In this document: positions 25,501 through 37,207 of the stretch, piece after piece
Layout of the letters: each line of letters starts with the position of its first letter
How positions within the stretch are numbered: the first letter of the stretch is position 1
Assembly (NCBI RefSeq): GCF_000002995.4
Contig: NW_025062477.1
Location: 5,862,649-5,926,648, forward strand
Length of the DNA stretch: 64,000 bases
DNA from: Brugia malayi
Taxonomy: Eukaryota > Nematoda > Chromadorea > Rhabditida > Onchocercidae
Reading direction: 5' to 3'
The notes under the pieces: model-generated
Databases searched by the model: none
What the model was told of the DNA's origin: nothing
What the model saw: only the letters and a program-made list of their open reading frames with translations
Made by a program: the position numbers and the translations under genes

Positions 25501-26289
25501 GTTATCCTCTGTTCACAAAAAAAAACTGAAAAAAATGCTTGAATTATATTGACGAGTACTACTACAAGCAAGCAAAAAAAAAAACCAGTTTTCGAACACT
25601 AATTCAAAGAAAAAAATTTATTCGCCTGAAATAGTATGAATTACGATTCCTTAAAAGAGGATAACTTTTAAAATTAAACTCAATTTTTTTAATCTACTTA
25701 CTGAATCGTAAATTTCATGCTAACGCCTCAACAGATGTTTTGTAGAGATGATAAATATTACAACGAGAAGTAGTAATATGTCTCAGCTTTATATTTAAAA
25801 AAATAAATAAAAATGAGAATAAAGGACACGAAGTGTAAAATCAATTGAAATATTAAAACATTGTTGTAATGTATGTATAAATAAAGGTCAAAAAGAAGTA
25901 GGAAGAAATGAATAACAAGAGTTAATCAAGTGAATATACAAAATTAAACTTTTCATAGTTTTTTTTTCATTTGTCCTAGCAAAATTGTTTACTTCACATT
26001 TGTTAATATTTAGTTAAATTTATTTTCATTGAAGCGATAAAATTCTTTCCTCCCTTTTTCTTTTTTTCTCTACTTTTTGTAACACAAGCTAATTAATGTT
26101 TAAATGATAGTTTGATAAATTTGGTTCCTTTTATTTATAGCATTTATTTATCGTAATTTACTGTCTAGTATCTCAATTAGATTACATTCCGAAAGTTTTC
26201 GTGAAGGGATTTACAAATGATGTTAAAGAAAAAAGTCAATTTAAAGAAAAATTCTGAAACCATTTTAGAATCTAACAAGTCTCACTTAC
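22576..26289. other. AT-rich region without recognised genes
   Basis: Contains a TG repeat (about 22926-22950), a TG/TATG-rich block (about 24635-24680) and long A or T runs (24840-24855, 24980-25003). A near-perfect duplicated motif (CAAATGAGATTTGTT followed by AAAAACATCAAGCACA) occurs at about 25416-25445 and 25441-25478. No coding exon was recognised. Confidence 0.5.
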
Positions 26290-26532
26290 AGTTATTTCGC
26301 TGAAAATTGAAGTAAATATTTCCTGCCTGTAAAAGTCCTGAAAAACACCGAAATTTAGAAGGAAACCTTTTAAAAATTTTTTCAAAACATCCTTCAATAT
26401 CTTTCGATAATAATTTACTATTTTACTGCTTAATAGGAATTGTACAAAGCTTCTATTCGTTTCACATTTCAATAATAATATGTTGTTAGGCTGATTGTAT
26501 GAAACACATTGAAAGATTTTATTTCCCTCCAT
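26290..26532 (-). CDS. Possible first exon of an unrecognised gene
   Basis: An ATG-started open stretch of 81 codons ends in phase 0 at an ideal donor (ACT then GTAAGTGAG). Upstream, a TTCTTTCAG acceptor lies just before the start. Residue composition is mixed (MEGNKIFQCVSYNQPNN at the start, basic and hydrophobic in the middle, FSEIT at the end), unlike the poly-Lys/Phe frames nearby. No family is recognised and no partner exon was found. Frames of this length also arise by chance in AT-rich DNA, so this is tentative. Confidence 0.2.
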
Positions 26533-28299
26533 TATTCATTTTACCTGAAAGAATAAGCAAAAAAGGCACTCACCGAAGAAATCATTAAGATAGTTTGCAA
26601 GTTATGTCAGCAAATTAAGCTTAAATTGCTCATAACACTACTTAAATTATGAAATTACTTCCATGTATTACACCAACAATATGGTAAAGATATTGCATTT
26701 CATTGAAATTCTGATCAATAAAAACATTATACTTCCGATGACATTATTATGGTAGCAAGGTTTCCTATGACCTTTAATGATACCGCGAGAATGAAATCAT
26801 ATCTTCTCTTTTTCTTTTTCTCTCGTCCTTTATCAAATTCAAAAAATTTTACAAATACAAATAAACTATGAAACTCTACTTTCTGATCTCAGCAACAACT
26901 GCTCAATTATATTTGTTTTTCAATCTTTTTTACTTATTCATGTAGAAGGAGGATGGTCAGTGGATAATACAGTGTTAAAAAAAATAATGGTTGTTAATAT
27001 AATTAATATAACTGTCTAGTTTGAAATTTTTAATCTATTATGTATGTTCGGAAAATTTTCTTCATATAACAAATCTATTCATTCTAAGTTATTTATTTAA
27101 TGTAATACAAATACTGCCATTCTGACAATTGTTGCAACTAAGGTTTTAGTTGTTACAGCTATAAGCAAGCAAAAAAAATTTCAAAAAAAAAAAACTTTTC
27201 AATACGTTGAAATATATGCCACAAAGCGATCCAGTACCATTTCAAGACCACATTACTGTTCCACCAAAAGGCTTCTGTCACGTCAACGTTAAATGATAAA
27301 TTAGCAATAGTTAAAAACTATATTAAAACTCTATCTAGAAGAACAGAGCTTTTAACATAACACTGCATGATTAAAGCAGCGAAATCTTAAACTAACTCAT
27401 ATGTCGAAATACACAAATACTGATGAAAGCTTATTAAAAACAAAGTAAAAGTAGAAGTAATGTATAGCGGGAAGTAAAAGGAGGGTACTCGAAAGTACAA
27501 AACATGTTGAACAATCTATTTATAAAAATTATACCTGTTTTAAACGAATGAAAATTTATACAGTCGAATGAAAGAAATAATACTGAGCTGCACAATGTTA
27601 CGTAAGACATGTTATTTATAATCATTATAAAATTTGGAATAATCTTAACAAAACAAAAATTTTATTATTATAAATAACTTATGATAGCGAGGATAAATGT
27701 TAGGTTGGTCTGATCAAAAATTACCTCTGATCCTTTCATCTCTGCTACATAATTCATCGTCTCAGTTTTATTTCTTTCAAAATTTGTCAACAAACATAAT
27801 ATATTCCAAATTCCACATAAACCAATTATCGATTAACCACAAATTTCCTGAATGATTGATCAATCAGTTACTGACAAATGATAGCTTATCAATTATAAAA
27901 TGATAAATTATCAATTATAAATTAGTCAGATATCAATGATCATTTGAACGAGAAAGTGAATTCCGAAAAATTTATTACATTTAATGACATAACTGATTAT
28001 GTGGAACAGTATTTTTCTTAATAATATTTCATTACGTATTAAATTTTTAGAATATAACTATTACGAAAAAGCCATCAATGAAATGAAATCTTTTGCATTT
28101 ATTTGCTAAACAATCTCAAACAAACTAATGTGTTTAAATATTCATAAAGAGAAAAGGGAAGCAAACGTATCTCTACACGCATCAATATAAACAATCTTGA
28201 ACAAACGTCACTATACATGAGAATACCACGTAAAGTACACGTGACCCATATTTATGGCTACACTTTGATACCAAAAAAAATCATCGAAAAAAGAAAAGC

Positions 28300-28565
28300 C
28301 AAGTCTTAGATTCATGTGTGTATGAATAGTGTGTTGAGCTGTGCACCAATATTAAGGACACGTATATACACGCACGTACACGTATACCTAATCACATATG
28401 TATGTGCACACGTACGAACTGACACGTACCCCCAATACATACAATACCTCTTAACCAACCAACCAGTCAGACGTTATAACAATCTTCGAACACACTGCAT
28501 CCAATCAATACATATTGGGCAGACAGACAGACGGACAGACACTGAATAGACAGACGTATCGTCTG

Positions 28566-28603
<38 letters not shown>

Positions 28604-28660
28604 TGTGTATGTGTTGTATGTATGTGTGTATGTGTGTGTGTGTGAGAGTATTTTGTCGGT
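28300..28660. repeat. ACGT-rich and (TG)n alternating purine-pyrimidine block
   Basis: An ACACGTATATACACGCACG-type stretch (28360-28430) is followed by GACAGACAGACGGACAGAC (28522-28540) and a long imperfect TG/TATG tract (28566-28645). Minus-strand reading frames of His and Thr across this block are artefacts of the repeat. Alternating purine-pyrimidine DNA of this kind can adopt Z-form (general knowledge). Confidence 0.8.
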
Positions 28661-29128
28661 TTATCTTTCCGCATGTAACACTTGAGGTTGACAGTAATAC
28701 TTGGATGAATTTTCTGATCATAAGATTTACTAATTAGATTTTCATTGATTAAAAATTTTAAGCGTTTCAAATTAGTAAAAAATAAAGAAAAAGAAAATTA
28801 TAAATTAGGAATTAATTAGAAATTTAAAGATGGATATAAATATAATAAGTTTATATGTATATATGATTTAACTAATAAGAACATCATTTATATGCTAAAT
28901 ATGAAATAATGTATTCCAAAATTGATTTAATTTCATTTCAAATATCGATTAAAAGACTTCTGGGATATTTTTACGGTTTTTTTTTTTTTTTTTTATTCAA
29001 AATTTGATATTTATCATCGCATGTGATTATTACCTATTAATATTAAGCAAAAAAATGGCGATATTTCGCATTTCTAGTATCTCGAAATAATGATGTAACA
29101 AGGAGCTTTTAATAATTAGATTTACATG

Positions 29129-29627
29129 TACGTAACCCTTTATAAAATGATACGTAACCCTTTATGAAATGATACGTAACCCTTCATAAAATGATACGTA
29201 ACCCTTTATAAAATGATACGTAACCCTTTATAAAATGATACGTAACCCTTTATGAAATGATACGTAACCCTTCATAAAATGATACGTAACCCTTTATAAA
29301 ATGATACGTAACCCTTCATAAAATGATACGTAACCCTTTATAAAATGATACGTAACCCTTCATAAAATGATACGTAACCCTTTATAAAATGATACGTAAC
29401 CCTTTATAAAATGATACGTAACCCTTTATAAAATGATACGTAACCCTTTATAAAATGATACGTAATCCTTCATAAAATGACGCGTGATCTTTCACGAAAT
29501 GGTACGTCTTTCTTCATAACATGATGCATAGCCATACGTGACCTTCCACGAAATAATGCATAGCTTTCATAAAATGATATGCAACCTTCCAAGAAAGGAT
29601 ACGTCACTTTTTACGAAATGATAACGA
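29129..29627. repeat. 22-bp minisatellite with a decaying flank
   Basis: Sixteen tandem copies of a 22-bp unit, TACGTAACCCTTTATAAAATGA-like, run from 29129 to 29480 without a spacing error. Three main variants occur (core TTTATAAAA, TTTATGAAA, TTCATAAAA). After 29480 the units become degenerate (CGCGTGATC..., TACGTCTTTC..., TGCATAGC...) and fade out near 29627. Confidence 0.95.
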
Positions 29628-32600
29628 AATAAAAACAGTGATATAGCAGTTAACATGCGTAATCTAAATTATATACTAGAACATGACAAATTCACTTACG
29701 TAATCGAAATCTTGCGTAACCTTTCTGGGTCAATAAAATATTTATTTAATTGAAATATCTGCCAACAATATTTTGGTCAGTGATGAAAAACAAAAAGTTC
29801 TTTTTTCTTCTCATTTTGTAAGTAAATAAAAAAAAGAATGCGATGGAACTGATTTCAGCATAAATGATTGAAATTAAAATTGTGTTGTTTAAATTTATGA
29901 AATGACCTAATTTGTTGATTTATTTCACTCAATGAAAGCCGGTCAAATGCTTTCCCATATTATATTTATGAAAAGTTTAACGAGTACAATTTAATTGAGA
30001 TACAATAATTGGCATTTAATTTTAATGTTGTTGATGATAATAATGATAATGGTGATAAACTTGATAATGGTGCTAATGGTCAATGATGAAGAAATTATTT
30101 CGAAGAGAAGATTGGACAACATTTGAAGATATGAAATCAATAGAAAGATTTTTCGATGATTTTAAAAATTTCAAAATTTATTCATCTTATCATACATGTA
30201 AACGAAGAAAATAATAATTCGATCATTTTAATAATAAGTTGGTATGATTTAATAATGTAATCAAAGTTATAGTAAAAAAATGGAATAATTGAATTAAAAA
30301 GATGTTGTGCTGTTTTTAAAAGCTGGCGAAAAAAAATAAACTAAAACGAAATGAATAATCTGATATAATTTATAGTACTTTTATATGATGTATTTCCTAT
30401 CTAAACCATTAAATTATCATAATCAGTTATTTTTTCTTTCCAGTTGACAAACTTTCCGAATTTTTGTTTTATTCAATGAAATTACTAATTATACTTTGTA
30501 AATGTATCATTTTAATAAAAATTGTAAAGATATATAATAAGAAAGGATTTAATCATCGATCGACTTCCAATACAACATTTACGATATTAATTAATTATTA
30601 TTCATTTGTTGTCGATTCAGCAGCAATTGCTGGCCATCTGGACATTATCGCTGGTCAGTTCAAATGTTCAGCCTACTGTTTCTAATTCAAGCTTCTATTA
30701 TGATAAGATAATCTTTTTTTAATACTTTTGCTATTCTATTATGTTGTAAAAAATAATTCCTAAGTTATTACTAGCCAAAATAGGTCATAAATCAAAGTAA
30801 CTAATTGAATTTAATAAAAATCTTCAAACTTTCAGCAAATTTAATCATTAATTTAAATAATTGAAATATGCTTCCATTTTGATAACGATAAACATTTTGA
30901 AGATTAGTTAATAATTTTTATTAGGAATAATCAAAGTTTGAGATTTTCTTGTTTTTTTTTTTTTTTTTTTTTAAATCTTGATAACTGCAACAACAGAGTT
31001 TGACGCAAAAAGAAAAAAATGTGACATAAAAAATATCTGATAAAAGTAATTGAAAGAAGAAAATAGATAAAATCTGACAGAATTTTTTTCCAACTTTTAA
31101 TTTTGAAAAAAAAAAAAACAAATTTTAGGAAGAAAAAAGATTCTGCTGGAAGAAATGAGATTTTAGGAAAATGAAAAATTATATCTTAATATATTATCGG
31201 TAAAACATACCCAAATAATTACAAAAGGAAAGATAATTAATTATTAATATTAATTAGAAACAAGCGAAAATATTTAATATTACAAAAAAAGCAATAAGCT
31301 ATTGCATTAAGATTATGAAATTATTTTAAGAAAAACGAAACAGTTTGTTTTTACAATTTTTCCATTATCATTTAAATGGACAACAAGCAGAAGGATTTGA
31401 ATGAGAATTGATAAATTAAATTTAAAAGTTACAAAAAAGGAAAAACTAAGAATTAAATTTGTGAAAAAGATCTTTTGGAAGTGAAAAGTTCTTTTTTCTC
31501 CTTTCTCTCTTCCCTCTTCTATTTTTAATTTTTTTAAACAAGTGTGTTGTATGTAAGAGAAAAAAGTAAGAGAGAGAGAGAGAGGAAGAGAGGGAAAGGA
31601 AAGATAAAATGAAAAAAATTAGAGGGTTAATTAACTTACTGTTAATGCAATTGATCTTTTTAAGAATTACGGAAGAGAAATTTTTCATCCTACTTCCTTT
31701 TTATCTTTTTTCTTTTCCTTTTTATTATTTGTTTATTTATTTATTTATTTCTTTGTTTGTTTGTTTATTTATTTGACCAATTGTTTATTTCTTCTTATTA
31801 GTCAAACAAGCGGCAACAATTTTGTAATAAAAGCTTTTTTCATCAGTAATGATTTCTTCAAATATTTCTTCCTTTTTCAAATCGTTTTTTTTTAAATATT
31901 TGTCTTTTTTTGATCTTAGTAATATTTTAGGTCAAATTAGATATCTTATTTCAGCCAAAAAAAAATCACAGTCATTAAAGTATTCTTCATTAGCATAACT
32001 ACTAAATAATGAAAGTGCAATATTTTTAAATCTTTTCAATTTTAAATTTAAAGGTTTTTTTTTTTCTTTCGAAGAAATATTTAAAAAAATAATATAATGA
32101 TAGAAAATATTGATAATTATCCAAAGCATCATCAAAACACGCATAATTTCATACACTAATAGGAATCGATAATGAGTATAGCTAATCTGATCTGAATCAA
32201 TATGTAATTAACCTGAAATCGACATGTACATGTATAAATGATATATCAGTTATTCTGTTTTCTTTCTCATTTCAGTTCCTTAAACAATAAATTCTCCGTG
32301 AAATATTAATTATTTCGTTTTTCTCTTCGTAGTTCACTTTAATTCGTATTTTATCCAATTTATCTATAATTTATGAATAATTTATGCACATTAATTTATT
32401 TGTAACAATAATTTATGCAAATGAGTGAGAATGGAAAAAACAGACGAACAAAGGAACTGTTTAAAACTTTTTAATTATTTCAAATAATCTATCGAATTAA
32501 TTGTTTCTCAACTTTTTGCTAGAAATAGGTCTAGCGTGATTCAACTGATTTCAATCTTAGTGTAATGAATTTGTCACAATTTAAAAGACCAAAGATTGTA

Positions 32601-34387
32601 AAGGTTGTAAAATTTGAAATTTGTTCTATCTTAAAGTTTCAACATCAAATGATTTGATCAGTTTTCTCACATCATATCCTAACTAATTCATACTAATTTA
32701 TAAAAAAAAAAAAAAAACTGATAATTGTCTCTAACAATTTTAGTAACAATTTTGGCTTGAAACGACGATCAGTACTGGATGAATAATTTGAAAATGTAGA
32801 ATTTTTTTGATAAATTTAAAAATTTTTTAAAAAATTCAAAAAGATTTGAATTAAATTTTAAAAAAAAAAAACTAAAAAATTTCGGTTAAGGAAATTGTTT
32901 CATTTTAAAATTGTATAAATACATATAATATATGTTATATTTCTATACTGTTAAATGAATCTTTTTTAAAAAAATGATTATGAAAATAAAAAATGATTAT
33001 GAAAATAAAACAATATTTTATTAAAACATGAAAATATTGATTAATTTGTGAAGGTTAATTTTAACTTATTTTAATCTTAAAAGGAATAAATCTTAGAATA
33101 TTTTAAATCAGAACAATTTCAACAAATTATAGAAAGGAAACAATCACAGCATGTTGTAAACCGGAACATTCCTAATATGCCATAAACCGGAAACAAACTA
33201 TACAATCCTCTATGATCATCCATATTTATTCACTTTTGTTATGAACAGGAAATGAACAATTGTTGTTCAATTGCGCTCAATGACTTATTATTGGAACAGT
33301 GTACAAATTCGTACACAATTTGTTCCATTTATTAAATTATTTAATTTGGAAGAATGAAATTGTCTTTAACGAATTACTTAAATTATAATTATTATATATA
33401 AATTATATGATGAAATTAAATGGAAGTGAGTAAATTATTGTAAAAATTGTGCAGAAATGATGAAAAAAATTATTTCTTATACATTCATTTTAACATAGTT
33501 TGAAGATATTTTAAAGATTATTTTATAATTATAATTTAGCTTTCAATATAAAAATTAATAATTCGAAAACAAAAGAGAGGGAGAGAGAAGCAGAGAAAGG
33601 GACTGGAAGGAAATTTGTTTTCATAAGATTTGATTTAAAAATAACTACAGATTGATTTTTTTATGATAAACTAAAATGATATATTTCAAATTCATTAATT
33701 TCTTTTTCTTTTTCAAACATCATGACACAAAAGTTCAGTATTTTTAAACTAAACTTTCACAATTTTTTAATCTCACACTTAATTAGACTATCGATAATTA
33801 GCTTTAGGTAATTAAATTATTTTAGAAGAAAAATAAAATAATTATAAGACTATTTTTTAAAAAAATAATAATTACTAAATTATTTTGGTAAATTTTTTTT
33901 TAAAAAATAAAAAAATAGTCATTAAATTACTTTTTTAGAAAAAATTTTTGAAAAGAATAATGGATATTAAATTATTTTATCAAATTTTTTTTAGAAATTA
34001 TTTTAGCACATAATTGCAAGTTTGTCATGAACAATTAATTTTATCGCTTAATGTTAAGCTTTTATTTAATAATGTGTTATAAATTATAATAGAAGAAATT
34101 GAATCTAAATAATACTTCAAAAAAAGAAAAAGAAAGAAAGAAAGCGATAGAAAAAGACGAAATTTGCACTTAATTACCAAAAAACAGTTAGTCATTAATA
34201 AAATGATATCAAAAAGAAAATTTAGCAAGAAAATTAATTATACTAGGAACTTAAAAGCAAAATAAATGATAAAGTGAATGAGAAGGCATATAAAATAAAT
34301 TAATTAATAATAAAAATTAATAATAAAAATTAAATAATTAATATTTGCGCAAATGTGATAATTTTATATGTGATTTATATGTGATAA

Positions 34388-34914
34388 TTTAATTTCTTAA
34401 TATTAAGATTTATACTTAATATATTAATTAACATCCTAATATTTTTATCTGCTAATTACTTACGCCTAGTATGTGCATTTTTTAATCACTATTAAATTAC
34501 TTCAATTGAATAACTGTTAACAATTAAAATAATGTTAGATGTAATTAATTACACAGAATAAGTTCTACTTAACGAACATTGCTATTTACTCTATCACTTA
34601 TATATATATATATATATTTACTTAAATACTTATACTTAATGAGTTTATGCATCTAATAATTAATCGTAATAATTAGTACGCATCGTTGGCAATTAATTAT
34701 ACCTAATGAATGTATTTAATTATTTCTATACTTTATATTCATTTCTTGTCTAATATATGTGTGAAGTAATTATGTATGCTTAATATATCTTAATGTCGAT
34801 TTAATAACTTAATTTAATTCATTAATATTAAGATTTATACTTAATGTGTTAATTAACATCTTAATATATGTAGGTGTTCATTATTTACATCTAGTATGTA
34901 TATTCGCTAATCAC
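34388..34914. repeat. Diverged direct duplication of about 100 bp
   Basis: The segment at 34388-34490 and that at 34808-34914 share the order TTAATATTAAGATTTATACT, then TTAATTAACATC, CTAGTATGT and CTAATCACT with scattered differences. The 320 bp between contain shorter, more degenerate echoes (TACTTAATGAG, TACCTAATGAA). Confidence 0.7.
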
Positions 34915-35519
34915 TTATATTTTTATATTTTAAACCAAAACGAACTTCTAAATGCAACAATTCTTACGTTCACTTTTTCCATGCCATTTTTAATTTTTAA
35001 CCAAATATTTATCTGATTCCGATTCCGGTTTTCATTCCATAATAATAATAATAATAATAAACCTTTCTTCAGTATTAAAACCTTCACTTTCTCTAAATAA
35101 TAAAATTTTTAGTATTCAGAAAGCATCTTTTTTTAAATAAATATTTTTCTCTTGTTTCAAAATTTGTTTTTCTTCTTTTTTCAAATTTTATAAAAATTTA
35201 AAAAATAATAAAATTTCCATCCACTCTTTTCTTAGCTATTCTAATGATGCATATATGTTTATCAATTTAGTAAGAAATTTTAGATTATCAATGATGATGC
35301 ACTTCACTATTTTGAAATATAAATGTATTGGTCAAAAGAACGAACAAAGTGAATTAAATTAATTGACCTAATCTTTAAATCATTAAATTTATTACTTGAA
35401 CTGACAGCAAAATTTGCATTTAACTGATATTTTATGAAGAAATAAAGTCCTTTGATGTTCAAATAAATTTACGTTAAGAATATTTTTTGATATTAGTATG
35501 AAAATTATTGAATCAGTCC

Positions 35520-35745
35520 ATCTCAAAATCTCATATGAGAATTATAGAATCGAGCCAAAATCCTTGGATTAATTCCTGAAGCAATCGATAATTATATAAA
35601 AATTATAAAATCAAATTCTTGAATCAATTCCTTATCTGCGGCTGTCATATGAGAATTATTCTTCGAATCAACTGATCTCACATGGGAATTGTAATTTTGG
35701 ATCAATCGATCTCATATGAGAATTATGTCCTCAGATCAATCGATC
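35520..35745. repeat. Degenerate tandem repeat with CATATGAGAATTAT core
   Basis: The motif TCTCATATGAGAATTAT recurs at about 35530, 35648, 35680 (as CACATGGGAATTG) and 35710, separated by GAATCAA/ATCAATCGAT-type spacers. It looks like an eroded minisatellite with unequal spacing. Confidence 0.6.
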
Positions 35746-36862
35746 TATATGTTATTGATTTTTTAAGAAATAAATCTCAAAACTACACCAAACAATCATT
35801 TATCACACTCTTATCATATGGCCTTATCAAATATATTAATTACATTATCACATTAAACGGCAGCTTATCATTCTTTCGTTCTTTTTCCTTTGCTTCATTC
35901 TAAAATGAACAAAAAAAGAATGCGTTAACACGCGGAAAGATAAGTGAGTGAGTGGAAGGAAGGAGCGAAAGTGAAAAGAAACTGTAAAACAAATTAAAAG
36001 AAAATCAATCAAATAATCAATAAATCAATCAATCAGCCAATCAATCAATCAACCAATCATACAATACGAATCGCATTAACATTGCATCTTTTGAATAATA
36101 ATAAGATAAAAGAGAAAGACTGAAAAAGAAAGATAAAGTGATAACATATACACAATAAATGCACATTAAACAAAGTTGAGCAGAATTAAGCAAATTTCAT
36201 TTCTGTTTCACTTTTCTTTTGCTCAATTACCTTTTTTGAGGTAAAAATACGTTTACGTTTGCGTAAGTTACGTCTAATCATGTAACTAATATATGAATGA
36301 TTGAAAGAATGAATGAATGAATGGATATGATAAAAGTGATAAGATAATTCTGAGACATTAAATAGCTTTTAATAATGATTAAATAAGGCTAGGAAATATT
36401 CATTTAATATTCAAAAATGCAAGAGGCACTAAAATTAAAATCAAAATCAGAATCAAATATTAATTTTCTTTTACTTTTATAAATTTTAAGTAAAATTCGC
36501 ATATTGAGTAAAATACAAATTTTAATTATGAATTTCAAAAATGATAGAAATCAAAGAATTTATAGAAAAGAAAAATAACCCGCAAAAGTCTTATAAAATT
36601 TGGTTCCTTAATAATAAGGAAAAAAGATGAAAAATGAGGTGCGAATAATTATGAATTTTAATAAAGTGAAATTTACTTATTTCTATTCTATCCTTTTTCC
36701 GTTCACATATGCTTTTCTTCCTGTTTCTTCCTATTTCCGTCTTTTCTTTTCTTTTTTTTTTTTTTTGCATTTCTTATTAACATATAAAAATGCATAACAT
36801 AATTACAATATTATCACCAAATTCACACATCCGTAATTATTTCTGATACTTTAAAATATGTG

Positions 36863-37171
36863 TCATTTCGCATCAAGCAATTTCACCGATTCATTCAACC
36901 AATTCATAATTGCATTAATTGCAGCTAATATAGCAGGTGAACCGAATCCATGGGTAACCTGAAAATGATTTAAATTCTGATTTACATGTAATTAATATTA
37001 CAAAAGAGAAAAATTTTTCATCATAAGAATGATACCGTAATGTGATCTGCGCGATATCACAAGATAATTTTATTAAATACGATCATTTATTACTATCATT
37101 ATTACTATTATTATTGTTATTATTATTTATTGTTATTATTATTATAGCTATTATTATTATTGTTATCGTTA

Positions 37172-37207
<36 letters not shown>

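Larger units (their letters stand above)
29628..36862. other. AT-rich region without recognised genes
   Basis: No secure gene. Contents: a GC-richer island at 30617-30690 that is open in all three forward frames, T and A runs (30955-30972, 32700-32717), GA repeats (31570-31590), a diverged duplication (34388-34490 and 34808-34914), a degenerate CATATGAGAATTAT repeat (35520-35745) and a CAAT repeat (36005-36060). Confidence 0.5.

Noticed and set aside
28467..28770. His/Thr-rich minus-strand frames
   Set aside because: Product of the TG/TATG repeat.
29129..29480. CRISPR-like array
   Set aside because: The 22-bp units are contiguous with no unique spacers, and the setting is a nuclear animal genome.
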